Below, in pieces: positions 10,560 through 21,693 of a DNA stretch of 64,000 bases. The notes beneath the pieces were generated by a model. The model searched no databases. It was not told the origin of the DNA and saw nothing but the letters and a program-made list of their open reading frames with translations. The stretch is from Kribbella rubisoli (GTDB lineage: Bacteria; Actinomycetota; Actinomycetes; Propionibacteriales; Kribbellaceae), in the NCBI RefSeq assembly GCF_004217145.1, contig NZ_SHKR01000017.1:62001-126000 (forward strand). Direction: 5' to 3'. How positions within the stretch are numbered: the first letter of the stretch is position 1; every line of letters starts with the position of its first letter. A program made the position numbers and the translations under genes.

Positions 10560-11558
10560 ATGCGATGGGCTTTCCTGGCCCGGCGGCTGGGTTTCTACCT
10601 GGCCGCCGCGGCCGCCGCGATCGGGCTGAACTTCCTGCTCCCCAGACTCATGCCGGGCGACCCGTCGTCGGCCATCGTCGAGGAGCTGGAACGCGTCAGC
10701 GGTCAGCAGGTCCCGGCCGAGACGTTGATGTCGATCCGTGCGATCTTCGGCAACCCGCACGCCAACCTGGCCCAGCAGTTCGCCGACTACCTCCGCCAGT
10801 TGTCCCACGGTGACCTCGGCGTCTCCGTGGTCAACTTCCCGGTCCCGGTCGCCGACCTGGTCTGGCAGGCGCTGCCGTGGACGCTGCTGCTCGTCGGTAC
10901 GACGACGATCACCGCGTTCGCGATCGGCACCCTGCTCGGCGTCGTCGCCGGCTGGAAAGCAGGCAGCCGCCTCGACGCGATCCTCACCCCGTTCACCACG
11001 TTCCTGAGCAGCGTCCCGTACTTCTGGGTCGCCCTGCTCGCCCTCTGGATCTTCGGCTTCGTCCTCGGCTGGACCCCGCTCTCCGGCGGGTACGACGCCG
11101 ACCTGCCGCAGGGCTTCAGCCTCGCGTACGCCGTCAGCGTGCTGCACCACGGTGTGTTGCCGGCAGCAACCATCGTGTTCTCGGCCTTCGGCGGCTGGCT
11201 GCTCGGGATGCGCAACATGACCGTCACCACGGTCCGCGAGGACTATGTCCTGCTGGCCCAGGCGAAGGGCCTGTCGCCGAGGCGGGTGATGTTCAGGTAC
11301 GCCGCCCGAAACGCGATGCTGCCGAGCTTCACCGGGTTCGCGATGGCACTCGGCGGTGTCGTCGGCGGCGCCCTGCTGACCGAGATCGTGTTCAGCTATC
11401 CCGGCATCGGCTACCTGCTCTACGAGTCGCTGCAGAAGCGCGACTACCCCATGATGCAGGGTGTCTTCCTGCTGATCACGCTCGCCGTACTGCTGGCCAA
11501 CCTGGTCGCCGACCTGGCCTATGTGCTGCTCGATCCGCGCATCCGGGCGAGGGGATGA
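10560..11558 (+). CDS. ABC transporter permease (DppB-like)
   Basis: Integral membrane permease of the oligopeptide/oligosaccharide importer. The 332-residue protein shows six hydrophobic spans and the cytoplasmic EAA loop around DYVLLAQAKGLSPRRVMFRY that docks with an ATPase. It starts 4 bp after the lipoprotein gene and its stop overlaps the next start as ATGA, so it is cotranslated with the second permease. Confidence 0.92.
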   Translation: MRWAFLARRLGFYLAAAAAAIGLNFLLPRLMPGDPSSAIVEELERVSGQQVPAETLMSIRAIFGNPHANLAQQFADYLRQLSHGDLGVSVVNFPVPVADLVWQALPWTLLLVGTTTITAFAIGTLLGVVAGWKAGSRLDAILTPFTTFLSSVPYFWVALLALWIFGFVLGWTPLSGGYDADLPQGFSLAYAVSVLHHGVLPAATIVFSAFGGWLLGMRNMTVTTVREDYVLLAQAKGLSPRRVMFRYAARNAMLPSFTGFAMALGGVVGGALLTEIVFSYPGIGYLLYESLQKRDYPMMQGVFLLITLAVLLANLVADLAYVLLDPRIRARG

Positions 11559-12421
11559 CCATGCTCAAGAGCTGGAAGGTCCGCATCGGCCTCTCAATCC
11601 TCACGTTCTTCGTGCTGCTCGCCGTCCTCGGACCCGTGATCGGCGGTGACCCGCGAGCGAACGACATCAGTTCGATCTCGCAGCCGCCCAGCGCGCACCA
11701 CCTCTTCGGTACGACGCAGTTCGGCCAGGACGTGCTCGCACAGACCGTCGCCGGCGCGCGGGGTTCGATGCTGGTCGGGATCCTCGCCGCGGCGATCGGC
11801 ACGCTGATCGCGATCCTGGTCGGCGTACCGGCCGGGTACTTCGGCGGCGCGGTCGACAACGGCCTGAACTTCTTCACCAACCTGTTCCTGGTGATGCCGG
11901 TCCTCCCGCTGATCCTGATTGTCGCGGGCTACGTGCAGGGCACCGGGCCGTTCGTGATCGCGTTGATCATCGGCCTGTTCGGCTGGTCGGGCGGCGCGCG
12001 GACGCTGCGGGCCCAGTCGCTCAGCCTGAGCAGTCGTGACTTCGTGCTGGCGATGCGGATGATCGGCGAGCCGCACCGGCGGCTGATCTTCTTCGAGGTG
12101 CTCCCGCATCTGACCGGCTGGATCTCGGCGATGTTCCTGCACGGGATGATCGGCGGCGTGATGGCCGAGGCCGGGCTGGCCTTCCTCGGCATCACCGACT
12201 CGGGCTCGATCAGCTGGGGCACGATGATCCAGGCCGCGCAGCAGCAGAGCGCCGTACTGCGGGGCTTGTGGTGGTGGTTCGTGCCGCCCGGGCTGTGCAT
12301 CGCACTCATCGGTACGGCGGCAACGCTGGTGAACTTCGGCGTCGACGAGATCTCCAACCCGAAACTGCGTCAGGCCCGCCGGTCGGTCGTCGTACGCGCG
12401 CGAAAGGTGGTCGAGGCATGA
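11555..12421 (+). CDS. ABC transporter permease (DppC-like)
   Basis: Second permease of the same importer. After an N-terminal membrane helix it has the family segment HHLFGTTQFGQDVLAQTVAG, then five more hydrophobic stretches and an EAA loop around SRDFVLAMRMIGEPHRRLIF. ATG 11555 overlaps the preceding stop (ATGA); a second ATG at 11561 would remove two residues. Its stop overlaps the ATPase start in the same way. Confidence 0.92.
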   Translation: MTMLKSWKVRIGLSILTFFVLLAVLGPVIGGDPRANDISSISQPPSAHHLFGTTQFGQDVLAQTVAGARGSMLVGILAAAIGTLIAILVGVPAGYFGGAVDNGLNFFTNLFLVMPVLPLILIVAGYVQGTGPFVIALIIGLFGWSGGARTLRAQSLSLSSRDFVLAMRMIGEPHRRLIFFEVLPHLTGWISAMFLHGMIGGVMAEAGLAFLGITDSGSISWGTMIQAAQQQSAVLRGLWWWFVPPGLCIALIGTAATLVNFGVDEISNPKLRQARRSVVVRARKVVEA

Positions 12422-13394
12422 GCGTGCTGACAGTCGAAGGTCTGACAGTCGACTATGTGAGCGGCGAGAGGCCTGTGCGGGCGTGCGACGACGTGACGTT
12501 CGAGCTGCGTCAGGGCGAGATACTGGGCGTGGCCGGGGAGTCGGGGTCGGGCAAGTCGACGCTGATCACTGCGCTGACCCGGCTGCAGCGCCCTCCTGCG
12601 GTCACGACGGCCGGGCGGATCGAGTTCCGCGGCACCGACCTGGTCTCGCTCAACGCCGACGAGCTCAGGAAGCTGCGCTGGACCTCGCTCGCGATCGTTC
12701 TGCAGAGCGCGATGGATGCGCTCAACCCGGTGATGCGGGTCGGCGCGCAGTTCGTCGACGTACTGCGCTCCCACGACAAGACGCTCGGCAACAAGGATGC
12801 CTGGGCGAAGGCGGCCGACCTGCTGGGGATGGTCGGGATCTCCGCAGACCGCGTGCGCAGCTACCCGCACGAGCTTTCCGGCGGCATGCGGCAGCGCGCC
12901 AGCATCGCCCTCGCGCTCGCCTGCGGTCCCGAGCTGGTCGTGATGGACGAACCGACGACAGCCGTCGATGTGGTGATGCAACGCCAGATCCTCGCCCAGG
13001 TGCTGCGTCTGCGCCGCGAGCTTGGATTCGCGGTCGTCTTCGTCACCCACGACCTGTCCTTGCTCCTGGAGCTCGCCGACCGGATCGCGATCATGTACGG
13101 CGGCCGCATCGTCGAGATCGGCACCGCCGAATCGCTCTACACGAAGCCCCGGCACCCCTACACCCGCGGTCTGCGCGACTCGTTCCCGCCGTTGCGTTCG
13201 CCGCTCCGCAAGCTGACCGGCATCCCCGGCAGCCCGCCGGACCTGCGCAATCCGCCGCCCGGCTGCCCGTTCCACCCGCGCTGCGCGGACCGCTTCGACG
13301 GTTGCGACGAGCAACGGCCGGAGCTGCTGACGATCGAGGATCACGCCGACCATACCGTCGCGTGCCGGCTCTATCCGTCAGGAGATGATCAGCT

Positions 13395-13398
<4 letters not shown>
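12418..13398 (+). CDS. ABC transporter ATP-binding protein (DppD-like)
   Basis: First ATPase of the importer. Walker A GESGSGKS is at residues 40-47, the signature is LSGGMRQRA, and Walker B is LVVMDEPTTAVDV with the H-loop in FVTHDLS. The C-terminal oligopeptide/dipeptide extension has the Cys-rich GCPFHPRCADRFDGC motif, seen in OppD/DppD proteins and in some members an iron-sulphur ligand set. It is coupled by ATGA overlaps to both neighbours. Confidence 0.93.
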
Positions 13399-14347
<949 letters not shown>

Positions 14348-14351
<4 letters not shown>

Positions 14352-15370
14352 AAGCGCCACGACAATCCGACGTCGCCCGGGTCGCGGGCGTATCCCAGTC
14401 CGCCGTGTCCCGGGTGGTCAGCGGGGACATCGACCGGATCCCGCAGGAGACCCAGGAGCGGATCCGGGCCGCGGTCAAGGAGCTCGGATACGTCCCGAAC
14501 GCGGCCGCGCGGAACCTCCGCAACAAGCGCAACCGGCTCCTCGGCGTACACACCTTCGAGGCCGTGTTCCCGCACGCGCGTGAGGACTTCTACTTCGAGT
14601 TCCTGCTCGGGATCGAGGAGCGGGCCGAGGAGATCGGGTACGACCTGGTCCTGTTCACCTCGACCGGGACGAGCGACGGCCGGCGCCGGATCTACCGCGA
14701 CGGCACGAACCGGCTCAACCTCGCGGACGGCACCGTGCTGCTCGGCGCCGCGACCGATCGCGAGGAACTCGCCCGGTTGTGGCACGACGGGTACCTGTTC
14801 GTCCACATCGGCCGCCGTGAGGTCCCGGGTGCGGAGATCCCGTGCATCATCCCGGACTACGTGTCGGCCGCCGACCGGCTCGTCACGTCCCTGGCCGAGC
14901 GCGGTCACCGGCACTTCGCCTACCTGCGCTCGGGGATCGAGCAGGAGGCGTACGCCGATCGCAGGGCCGGCTACCGCAACGCGGTCGAGCGGCTGGATCT
15001 CCAGGACCGCTCGCCCGGATTCCGCGGCGAACCGGAGCTGACGGAGGAGTGGCTGGACGAACTGGCGTCCGGCCCCGAGACCGCGGTGGTCGCCGAGAAC
15101 ATCGGCCTGGCCGAGCACCTGCGGACCGGGCTGGCAGCGCGCGGGCTGAGCATCCCGGGGGACCTGTCGGTCGCGGTGCTGGAGGGGTCGGGTGACGAGC
15201 CCGGGCACCGCTGGGACTGCCTCGTCATCCCGCGCAAAGAGATCGGCCGGATCGCGATCGACGCCCTGGTGGCGCGGGTCGAGAACCCGGACGAGGAACC
15301 GGTCAGCCAACTGGTGGCCTGTGATCTGGTGGCCGGCGAAACCGTCGCCGCACCTCGAGTAAAGGAGTGA
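14348..15370 (+). CDS. LacI-family transcriptional regulator
   Basis: Sugar-responsive repressor candidate. Residues about 6-27 (SDVARVAGVSQSAVSRVVSG) form the LacI helix-turn-helix, followed by the hinge segment VPNAAARNLRNKRN and a periplasmic-binding-protein-like effector domain. ATG 14348 overlaps the previous stop; the reading frame extends upstream but only within the ATPase gene. The likely binding sites are the CpG-centred palindromes at 8824-8876 in front of the operon. The effector sugar is unknown. Confidence 0.9.
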
Positions 15371-15374
15371 ACGG

Positions 15375-16934
15375 GTGGAACTCGAGACGGATGTCCTGGT
15401 CGTCGGCGGTGGACTCGGTGGGGTCGCGGCTGCGCTGACCGCGGTACGGCTGGGTCACCGCGTCGTACTGACCGAGCCAACCGACTGGCTGGGCGGGCAG
15501 CTGACCAGCCAGCTGGTGCCGCCCGACGAGCACCCGTGGATCGAGCAGTACGCCGCCACCGGGTACGCCGAACTGCGCGGCCGGATCCGGGAGTACTACC
15601 GCCGCAACTACCCGCTGACGCCTGAGGCCGCCGCCGATCCGCTGCTCGATCCGGGCCTCGGTGTCGTCAGCCGGTTCTGCCACGAGCCGCGCGTGGCCGC
15701 CGCCGTACTCGAGGAGATGCTCGCTCCGTGGCGAGCGTCCGGCCGGCTCCGCGTGTTCCTCGAGCATCAGTCGGTCGCGGCACATGCGGCTGGCGACGAG
15801 ATCGAGGCGGTGACGCTTCGGGATCTGCGCAGCGGCGACGAGCTGACGGTGTCCGCGACGTACGTCGTCGACGCGACCGAGCTCGGCGACCTGTTAGAGC
15901 TGGCCAACGTCGAGCACGTGATCGGTGCGGAAGGTCGTGACCAGACCGGCGAGCTGCATGCGCCGGCGGTCGCGAATCCCCTTGATCAGCAGGCATTCTC
16001 GTGGTGCTTCGCGCTCGAGCATCGGGCGGGGGAGGATCACACGATCGACCGTCCGGCTGGGTATGAGCATTGGCGGGACACGGTCGCGCCGTTCTGGCCG
16101 GGGCCGCAGTTGTCCTGGACGGACGTCGTACCGGTGACGCTGGAGCAGCGGGAGTGGAAGTTGCTCGAGGCAAATCAGGATCGCCGGGCCCCGTTCTCGC
16201 TCTGGCGCTACCGGCAAATCCTTGCCAGCAGCAACTTTGTCGACAAGGCGATCCCGGATGTCACGGTGGTCAACTGGCCGCAGCTCGACTACTGGGAACA
16301 GCCGCTGCTCGGCGGGTCTGACCCCTCGAAGGCTCTCGCTGCCAGCCGGGACCTGTCGTTGTCCTTCCTCTACTGGATGCAGACCGACGGCGGTTACCCC
16401 GGTCTGACGCTGCGCCCCGACGTCACCGGCACTGCGGACGGCCTGGCCAAGGCGCCGTACATCCGGGAGTCGCGTCGGATCCAGGCCGAGTTCACGGTGC
16501 TCGAGCAGCACGTCGGCGTCGAGGCGCGGCCGGATGGCGCGGGCAGTGAGGTGTTCGCGGACACCGTCGGGCTCGGTCGCTACCGGATCGATCTGCACCC
16601 GAGCACGGCGGGGCGGACGTACGTCGACATCGAGGCGTATCCGTTCCAGATCCCGCTCGGCGCGCTGATCCCGGTCCGCGTCGACAACCTGCTGCCCGCG
16701 AACAAGAACATCGGCACGACGCACATCACCAATGGTTGCTACCGCCTGCACCCGGTCGAATGGAGCATCGGCGAGGCGGTTGGCGCACTGGTCAGCTTCT
16801 GCCTGACCGAAGGCCTGTCACCACGCAAGGTCCGCAACGATCCGACCCACCTCGCTGACTATCAGCGCCTGCTCGCGGACAGCCTGAAGATCCCGCTGGC
16901 ATGGCCGGAAGAGATCCGCACCCATCGCGACTGA
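15375..16934 (+). CDS. FAD-dependent oxidoreductase (PF12831 type)
   Basis: Flavoprotein with the dinucleotide-binding loop GGGLGG at residues 11-16 in the N-terminal ELETDVLVVGGG strand, and the family C-terminal block NKNIGTTHITNGCYRLHP. Such proteins occur next to carbohydrate uptake loci in actinobacteria; some relatives oxidise sugars or glycosides, but the substrate here is unknown. GTG 15375 is preceded by AAGGAG at good spacing and lies 4 bp after the LacI stop, so it belongs to the operon. No signal peptide is evident, so it should act in the cytoplasm. Confidence 0.85.
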   Translation: MELETDVLVVGGGLGGVAAALTAVRLGHRVVLTEPTDWLGGQLTSQLVPPDEHPWIEQYAATGYAELRGRIREYYRRNYPLTPEAAADPLLDPGLGVVSRFCHEPRVAAAVLEEMLAPWRASGRLRVFLEHQSVAAHAAGDEIEAVTLRDLRSGDELTVSATYVVDATELGDLLELANVEHVIGAEGRDQTGELHAPAVANPLDQQAFSWCFALEHRAGEDHTIDRPAGYEHWRDTVAPFWPGPQLSWTDVVPVTLEQREWKLLEANQDRRAPFSLWRYRQILASSNFVDKAIPDVTVVNWPQLDYWEQPLLGGSDPSKALAASRDLSLSFLYWMQTDGGYPGLTLRPDVTGTADGLAKAPYIRESRRIQAEFTVLEQHVGVEARPDGAGSEVFADTVGLGRYRIDLHPSTAGRTYVDIEAYPFQIPLGALIPVRVDNLLPANKNIGTTHITNGCYRLHPVEWSIGEAVGALVSFCLTEGLSPRKVRNDPTHLADYQRLLADSLKIPLAWPEEIRTHRD

Positions 16935-16948
16935 AAAGGGATGATGCT

Positions 16949-18376
16949 GTGTTCCGAAAGTCTTTGGCCGCCCTGTGTACTGCGTTGCTGTTCTCGGCTG
17001 CTTCCCTGGTGAATGCCGCAGCGAACACCACCGCCCTCCCCGCCCTGCACACCGAAGGCAATCGCATCAAGAACAGCGCCGGGACCGCTGTGACCCTGAA
17101 GGGTCTGTCGGTCATCGCCCCCGAACAGAACTCGGTCTGCACCGACTGCAACTCCAAGCCGATCAACGACCTGATCGACATGACGGTGTCGAACGGCTGG
17201 AACTCCAAGGTCCTCCGCCTGCTCGTCACCGAGGCCATCGGGACGGACCTGAACGCCTACGACGCGACGTACATCAAGCCGTACGTCGACCATGCCGTTG
17301 CCAAGGGCCTCTATGTGATCATCGACCTGCATCTGGTCCGCAACTACGGTGACGCGGCCGGCGCCGTACCGCAGTCCGATGTGAAGGGGTTCTGGGACTT
17401 CATCGCGCCGCGCTACGCGAACAACCCGAACGTGTTGTTCGAGGTGTTCAACGAGCCGATCGCGCCGGACAACTGGTCCACCTGGAAGTCCTACATCCAG
17501 CCGGTGGTCGACTCGATCCGGTCGGTGGCGTCGAACGTGATCCTGATGGGCAGCCCGTCCTGGAGCACCCGGCTCAACGGCGCCGTGACCGACCCGATCA
17601 CCGGCGGCAATATCGCGTACGTCTACCACCTCTATCCGAACCAGGGCCCGACGACCGCGGCCAGTCTCGATCCGAAGTTCGGCACCGCCTCGGCGACGCT
17701 GCCGGTGGTGTTGACGGAGTTCGGCTGGGATCCCTCGTCGTCGGCGAACCAGGTCACGGCCGGTACGACGTCCGGCTGGGGATTGCCGTTGCGCCAGTAT
17801 CTGGATGCTCGTCCGCAGATCGGTTGGGTCGGCTGGGTGTTCGACAACTTCTGGGCTCCGGTGATGTTCGACAAGAACTGGAATCTGCTGTCGGGCGAGT
17901 ACGAGGGAGCGTTCATCCGCGACTGGCTGGCCGGAGCGCCGGCGGCCTCGCCGTGTTCCGATCACCTGGCGCGCGGTGCGACGGTGACCGCGTCGTCGAC
18001 GTACGACGCGAACTCGGGCGCGCCGAAAGCGGTTGACGGGTCCTGTCTGGACAGCGGACGCTGGATGTCGGCCGTCGGTGACACGACGCCGGTGCTCACA
18101 GTGGCTCTGGGGACCTACAAGGATGTGAGTCAGGTGGACGTGTACAGCGGGTACGGGTACCCGAACGTTGCCACCGGCACCGTTCTGACCGCGTTCAAGG
18201 TCGAGGGACACACCTCCGCGGGCTGGGTCCAGCTCGGGAGTTATACGGCCAACACGAAGGCCCTGGTCTCCACTCCGGTGACGACTGCGGCGATCGACCA
18301 GATCCGGCTGACGATCTCCGATCCGTCCAGCACGACTCCTGACATCGCCCGCGTATATGAGGTGGCCGCCCACTAG
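16949..18376 (+). CDS. Secreted GH5 glycosidase with C-terminal F5/8-type domain
   Basis: Predicted endo-acting beta-glycanase of family GH5 (cellulase or mannanase type). A signal peptide covers about the first 25 residues. The acid/base Glu169 lies in FEVFNEP and the nucleophile Glu257 in VLTEFGWD, both in the expected beta strands. After about residue 330 a short linker leads to a discoidin-like (F5/8 type C, CBM32-like) domain beginning SDHLARGATVTAS, probably for glycan binding. GTG 16949 has AAAGGG at eight bases. It lies 14 bp after the FAD gene and before the DUF6351 gene, suggesting joint degradation and uptake. Confidence 0.88.
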   Translation: MFRKSLAALCTALLFSAASLVNAAANTTALPALHTEGNRIKNSAGTAVTLKGLSVIAPEQNSVCTDCNSKPINDLIDMTVSNGWNSKVLRLLVTEAIGTDLNAYDATYIKPYVDHAVAKGLYVIIDLHLVRNYGDAAGAVPQSDVKGFWDFIAPRYANNPNVLFEVFNEPIAPDNWSTWKSYIQPVVDSIRSVASNVILMGSPSWSTRLNGAVTDPITGGNIAYVYHLYPNQGPTTAASLDPKFGTASATLPVVLTEFGWDPSSSANQVTAGTTSGWGLPLRQYLDARPQIGWVGWVFDNFWAPVMFDKNWNLLSGEYEGAFIRDWLAGAPAASPCSDHLARGATVTASSTYDANSGAPKAVDGSCLDSGRWMSAVGDTTPVLTVALGTYKDVSQVDVYSGYGYPNVATGTVLTAFKVEGHTSAGWVQLGSYTANTKALVSTPVTTAAIDQIRLTISDPSSTTPDIARVYEVAAH

Positions 18377-18384
18377 GAGGACGC

Positions 18385-20475
18385 GTGATTGGTTCACGAC
18401 CAGTTCGTTTGGCCGTAGTCCTGCTCGCCAGTGCGCTCGTCCTTCCCGCGGTTCCGGCCGTGGCGTCGCGGGAGGTGAAGCTGGAGATCTTGTCCAGCCG
18501 CCCGGACAAGATCACCGGCGGCGATGCGCTCGTCCACGTCGATGGCGCTGACGACAACGTGCACGTCATGCTCAACGGCAAGGACGTGTCGTCGGTGTTC
18601 ACCGCTGATGGGCACGGTCTGACCGGACTGGTCGGGAACCTCAGCTTGGGATCGAATGTCCTGCAGGCAGAGTCTGGAGGACGACGTACGACGCTTGACG
18701 TGCGCAACTATCCGCGCCAGGGTCCGGTGTTCTCGGGTCCGCACGAGCAGCCGTTCGTGTGTGAGACGGCGCAGTTCACGATCCCGGTGATCGGCGGCAC
18801 GCTCGGTGCTCCGCTCGACGCCGACTGCACGGTCAAGCCGCGGGTCGACTACTTCTACCGGACGACCGCGGGGACCTTCGCGAAGTGGCCGGTCGGTACG
18901 ACGTCGTACCCGGCGGATCTCGCCAAGACCGACGACGGCGATCCGTTCATCGTCCGGATGGAGACGGGGAACGCGAACCGGGCCGTCGTGCAGACGACGA
19001 TGCTGCACGATCCGTTGCGCGAGGCAACGCCGACGCCGACCCGACGGTCGTCGAGCTGGAACGGGCGCGCGATCTTCACGCTCGGTGGCGGCTGCGCCGG
19101 CGGGTGGCATCGATCGGGATCCACGACCGGTGGCGTGACGGATGCGTTCCTGCTGGGTCGTGGGTATGCGCTGATGTCCTCGTCGCTCAACGTCTTCGGG
19201 CAGAACTGCAACGATCTGACCGCGGCCGAGTCGGCGATGATGACGAAGGAGCTATTCGTCGAGCACTACGGGCGGCCGGAGTACACGGTCGGCTTCGGGT
19301 GCTCGGGAGGGTCGTACCAGGCGCATCAGATCACCGACAACTACCCGGGCATCTTCGACGGGATCATCGTCGGGTGTTCGTTCCCGGAGGTCGGGTTCGG
19401 CACGATCTCGTTCATCAGCGACTCGTGGTTGCTGGACTCGTACTTCAACAAGTCGAGCATCGCGTGGACGCAGGAGCAGAAGCGGCAAGTGGCCGGGTTC
19501 GCGACGTACGCGACGCTGCCGAGCATGGCAGCCGGCGCGAACCGGATCGACCCGCGGCGCAACTGCGACATCGTCCCGGCGGCGCAACGCTACGACCCGG
19601 TTGCGAATCCTCGCGGGGTGCGGTGTGACGTCTTCGACCACGCGATCAACACGTACGGCGCGGATCCGTCGACCGGGTTCGTACGGCGGCCGTTGGACAA
19701 CGTCGGCGTGCAGTACGGGCTCGGCGTACTGAAGTCCGGCGTGATCACGCCCTCGCAGTTCCTCGACCTGAACGAGCACGTCGGCGGATTCGACGCCGAC
19801 GCGAATCTCGTGCCGGCTCGCACTGTCGCGGATCCGCAGGCCGTGCGTACGGCCTACCGGACCAGGCGGCTGACCAACGGCGGGGGAGGGCTGAAGGACG
19901 TCCCGATCATCGACTACCGCGCGTACTTCGATACCCAGTCGTACGGCGACATCCACGTTCGGTACCACACGTTCTCGATGCGGGCCCGGCTCGAGAAGGC
20001 GAACGGTACGTCGGCGAACCAGGTGAGCCTGCTCGAGGACGCGCGCTACGGACTGTTCAGCACCGAGAGTCCGTTGCTGCAGCACGCGATCGACTCGATG
20101 GACAGTTGGCTGACCGTGCTGGACGCCGACGGCACCTCCCGGCCGCGGATCGACAAGATCGTCGCCGCGAAGCCCGACACACTCGTCGAGGGTTGTCGCG
20201 GGCCGGACGGTTTCGTCGCCCAGCCGCTGAACCGCGACCCGGCCTCGCGCTGCGAGCAACTCTTCCCCTCAGCCTCGTTCCCCCGCGAGGTCGCCGGCGC
20301 CGGAGTCGCCGCCGACATCATCAAATGCAAGCTGCGTGCCCTGGTCCGCTCGGACTACCCGGCCTTCAGCGACGCGCAGTGGACGCGACTGCGGACGATC
20401 TTCCCCGGCGGTGTCTGCGACTGGTCCAAGCCCGGCGTCGGCCAGCAACGACGACCGATCGGGACCTGGCAGTAA
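18385..20475 (+). CDS. Secreted DUF6351 alpha/beta-hydrolase-like protein
   Basis: Large exported protein of the DUF6351 family. A signal peptide occupies about residues 1-28, followed by an Ig-like N-terminal part and a big hydrolase-like domain. The nucleophile elbow GCSGGS puts the candidate Ser at residue 307. The sequence has some resemblance to tannase/feruloyl-esterase proteins, so release of acyl groups from plant polymers is a reasonable guess, not shown. GTG 18385 follows AGGAGG, 8 bp after the GH5 stop. Confidence 0.75.
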   Translation: MIGSRPVRLAVVLLASALVLPAVPAVASREVKLEILSSRPDKITGGDALVHVDGADDNVHVMLNGKDVSSVFTADGHGLTGLVGNLSLGSNVLQAESGGRRTTLDVRNYPRQGPVFSGPHEQPFVCETAQFTIPVIGGTLGAPLDADCTVKPRVDYFYRTTAGTFAKWPVGTTSYPADLAKTDDGDPFIVRMETGNANRAVVQTTMLHDPLREATPTPTRRSSSWNGRAIFTLGGGCAGGWHRSGSTTGGVTDAFLLGRGYALMSSSLNVFGQNCNDLTAAESAMMTKELFVEHYGRPEYTVGFGCSGGSYQAHQITDNYPGIFDGIIVGCSFPEVGFGTISFISDSWLLDSYFNKSSIAWTQEQKRQVAGFATYATLPSMAAGANRIDPRRNCDIVPAAQRYDPVANPRGVRCDVFDHAINTYGADPSTGFVRRPLDNVGVQYGLGVLKSGVITPSQFLDLNEHVGGFDADANLVPARTVADPQAVRTAYRTRRLTNGGGGLKDVPIIDYRAYFDTQSYGDIHVRYHTFSMRARLEKANGTSANQVSLLEDARYGLFSTESPLLQHAIDSMDSWLTVLDADGTSRPRIDKIVAAKPDTLVEGCRGPDGFVAQPLNRDPASRCEQLFPSASFPREVAGAGVAADIIKCKLRALVRSDYPAFSDAQWTRLRTIFPGGVCDWSKPGVGQQRRPIGTWQ

Positions 20476-20598
20476 TTTCGTCGTAACCGTCCGTGCGATT
20501 GATCACGTGTGGTGGTCATGCGGCCACGAATCCGGGATGACGCTCCGAACGAAGCTGCGCGATTCCCCAAGACACGACAGCATCGAACAAAGGGGAAC

Positions 20599-20612
20599 GG
20601 AAAACGCTCTCC
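20599..20612. promoter_or_regulatory. CRE/CebR-like palindrome before the second sugar transporter
   Basis: GGAAAACGCTCTCC is an imperfect 14-bp palindrome with a central CpG, ten of 14 positions symmetrical, resembling LacI-family sites such as CebR boxes. It lies 37 bp upstream of the permease start, so it could block that promoter. No LacI gene is next to it; the regulator may be the one at 14348 or a distant gene. Confidence 0.45.
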
Positions 20613-20649
20613 GTTGCGGGAGCGACGACAACCACCCAGGGAGTCTCGC

Positions 20650-21693
20650 GTGGCTCGAACAGACGCAATCAACAGCCTCCAGACGGACCGGACCACCCCG
20701 AGCGACAGCGCCGGGGCGACCGGTTCCGGACCACCGGGCGCGGCCGTTCAGAACGGCGCCGGGCTGCGCTCGGCCGCCAAACCGCTGTCCTGGTGGGCCC
20801 GGGCCCGCCGGGACAAGATCCTGCTGCTGATGGCCCTTCCCGGGCTGGTGCTGCTGCTGGTGTTCCACTACCTGCCGCTGCTCGGGAATCTGATCGCGTT
20901 CCAGGAGTACCTGCCGTTCGTCCCGTTCGGACGCAGCGCGTGGGTCGGACTGGACAACTTCGCCGTGATCTTCAACGGCGACCAGGAATTCCTCAACGCC
21001 CTCAAGAACACGCTGCTGATCACCCTGGTGCAGGTCATCTTCGTGTTCCCGGCGCCGATCGCGCTGGCGCTGCTGCTGAACAGCCTGCTGTCGGAGCGGA
21101 TCAAGCGGATCGTGCAGTCGGTGCTGTACCTGCCGCACTTCCTGTCCTGGGTGATCGTGATCGCGATCTTCCAGCAGATCCTCGGCGGCAGCGGCCTGAT
21201 CAACAACTTCCTGCGCTCGCACGGGATGGGCACGATCGACTTCCTCGGCAATCCGGACGGCTTCATCGCGTTGCTGACCAGCCAGGTGATCTGGAAGGAC
21301 ACCGGGTGGGGAACGATCCTGTTCCTGGCCGCGCTGACCCAGATCGATCCCGGGTTGTACGAGGCCGCTCGCGTCGACGGAGCCTCCAGATGGCGGCAAC
21401 TGTGGCACGTGACGGTGCCCGGTATCCGCGGACTGATCATCCTGCTGCTGATCCTGCGGCTCGGCGATTCGCTGACTGTGGGCTTCGAGCAGATCATCCT
21501 GCAGCAGAACCTGGTCGGCAGACCGGCCTCCGAAGTACTTGACACGTACGTCTACAACAACGGCGTACTCGCCGGCCAATGGGGTGTGTCCGCCGCGGTC
21601 GGTCTGGTGAAGGGACTTGTTGCCGTCGTCCTGGTGGTCGGCGCCAACAAGATCGCGCACATCTTCGGCGAGGCGGGGGTGTACCAGAAATGA
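20650..21693 (+). CDS. ABC sugar transporter permease (LplB-like)
   Basis: Carbohydrate importer permease of the LplB/polysaccharide group. The frame runs further upstream, but GTG 20650 has AGGGAG at six bases and gives 347 residues. A hydrophilic N-terminus of about 50 residues precedes six membrane spans; the EAA loop is around LYEAARVDGASRWRQLWHVTVPG. Its stop overlaps the next gene by ATGA. No ATPase is encoded here, so it probably shares a multi-purpose MsiK-type ATPase elsewhere, as is common in actinomycetes. Confidence 0.9.
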   Translation: MARTDAINSLQTDRTTPSDSAGATGSGPPGAAVQNGAGLRSAAKPLSWWARARRDKILLLMALPGLVLLLVFHYLPLLGNLIAFQEYLPFVPFGRSAWVGLDNFAVIFNGDQEFLNALKNTLLITLVQVIFVFPAPIALALLLNSLLSERIKRIVQSVLYLPHFLSWVIVIAIFQQILGGSGLINNFLRSHGMGTIDFLGNPDGFIALLTSQVIWKDTGWGTILFLAALTQIDPGLYEAARVDGASRWRQLWHVTVPGIRGLIILLLILRLGDSLTVGFEQIILQQNLVGRPASEVLDTYVYNNGVLAGQWGVSAAVGLVKGLVAVVLVVGANKIAHIFGEAGVYQK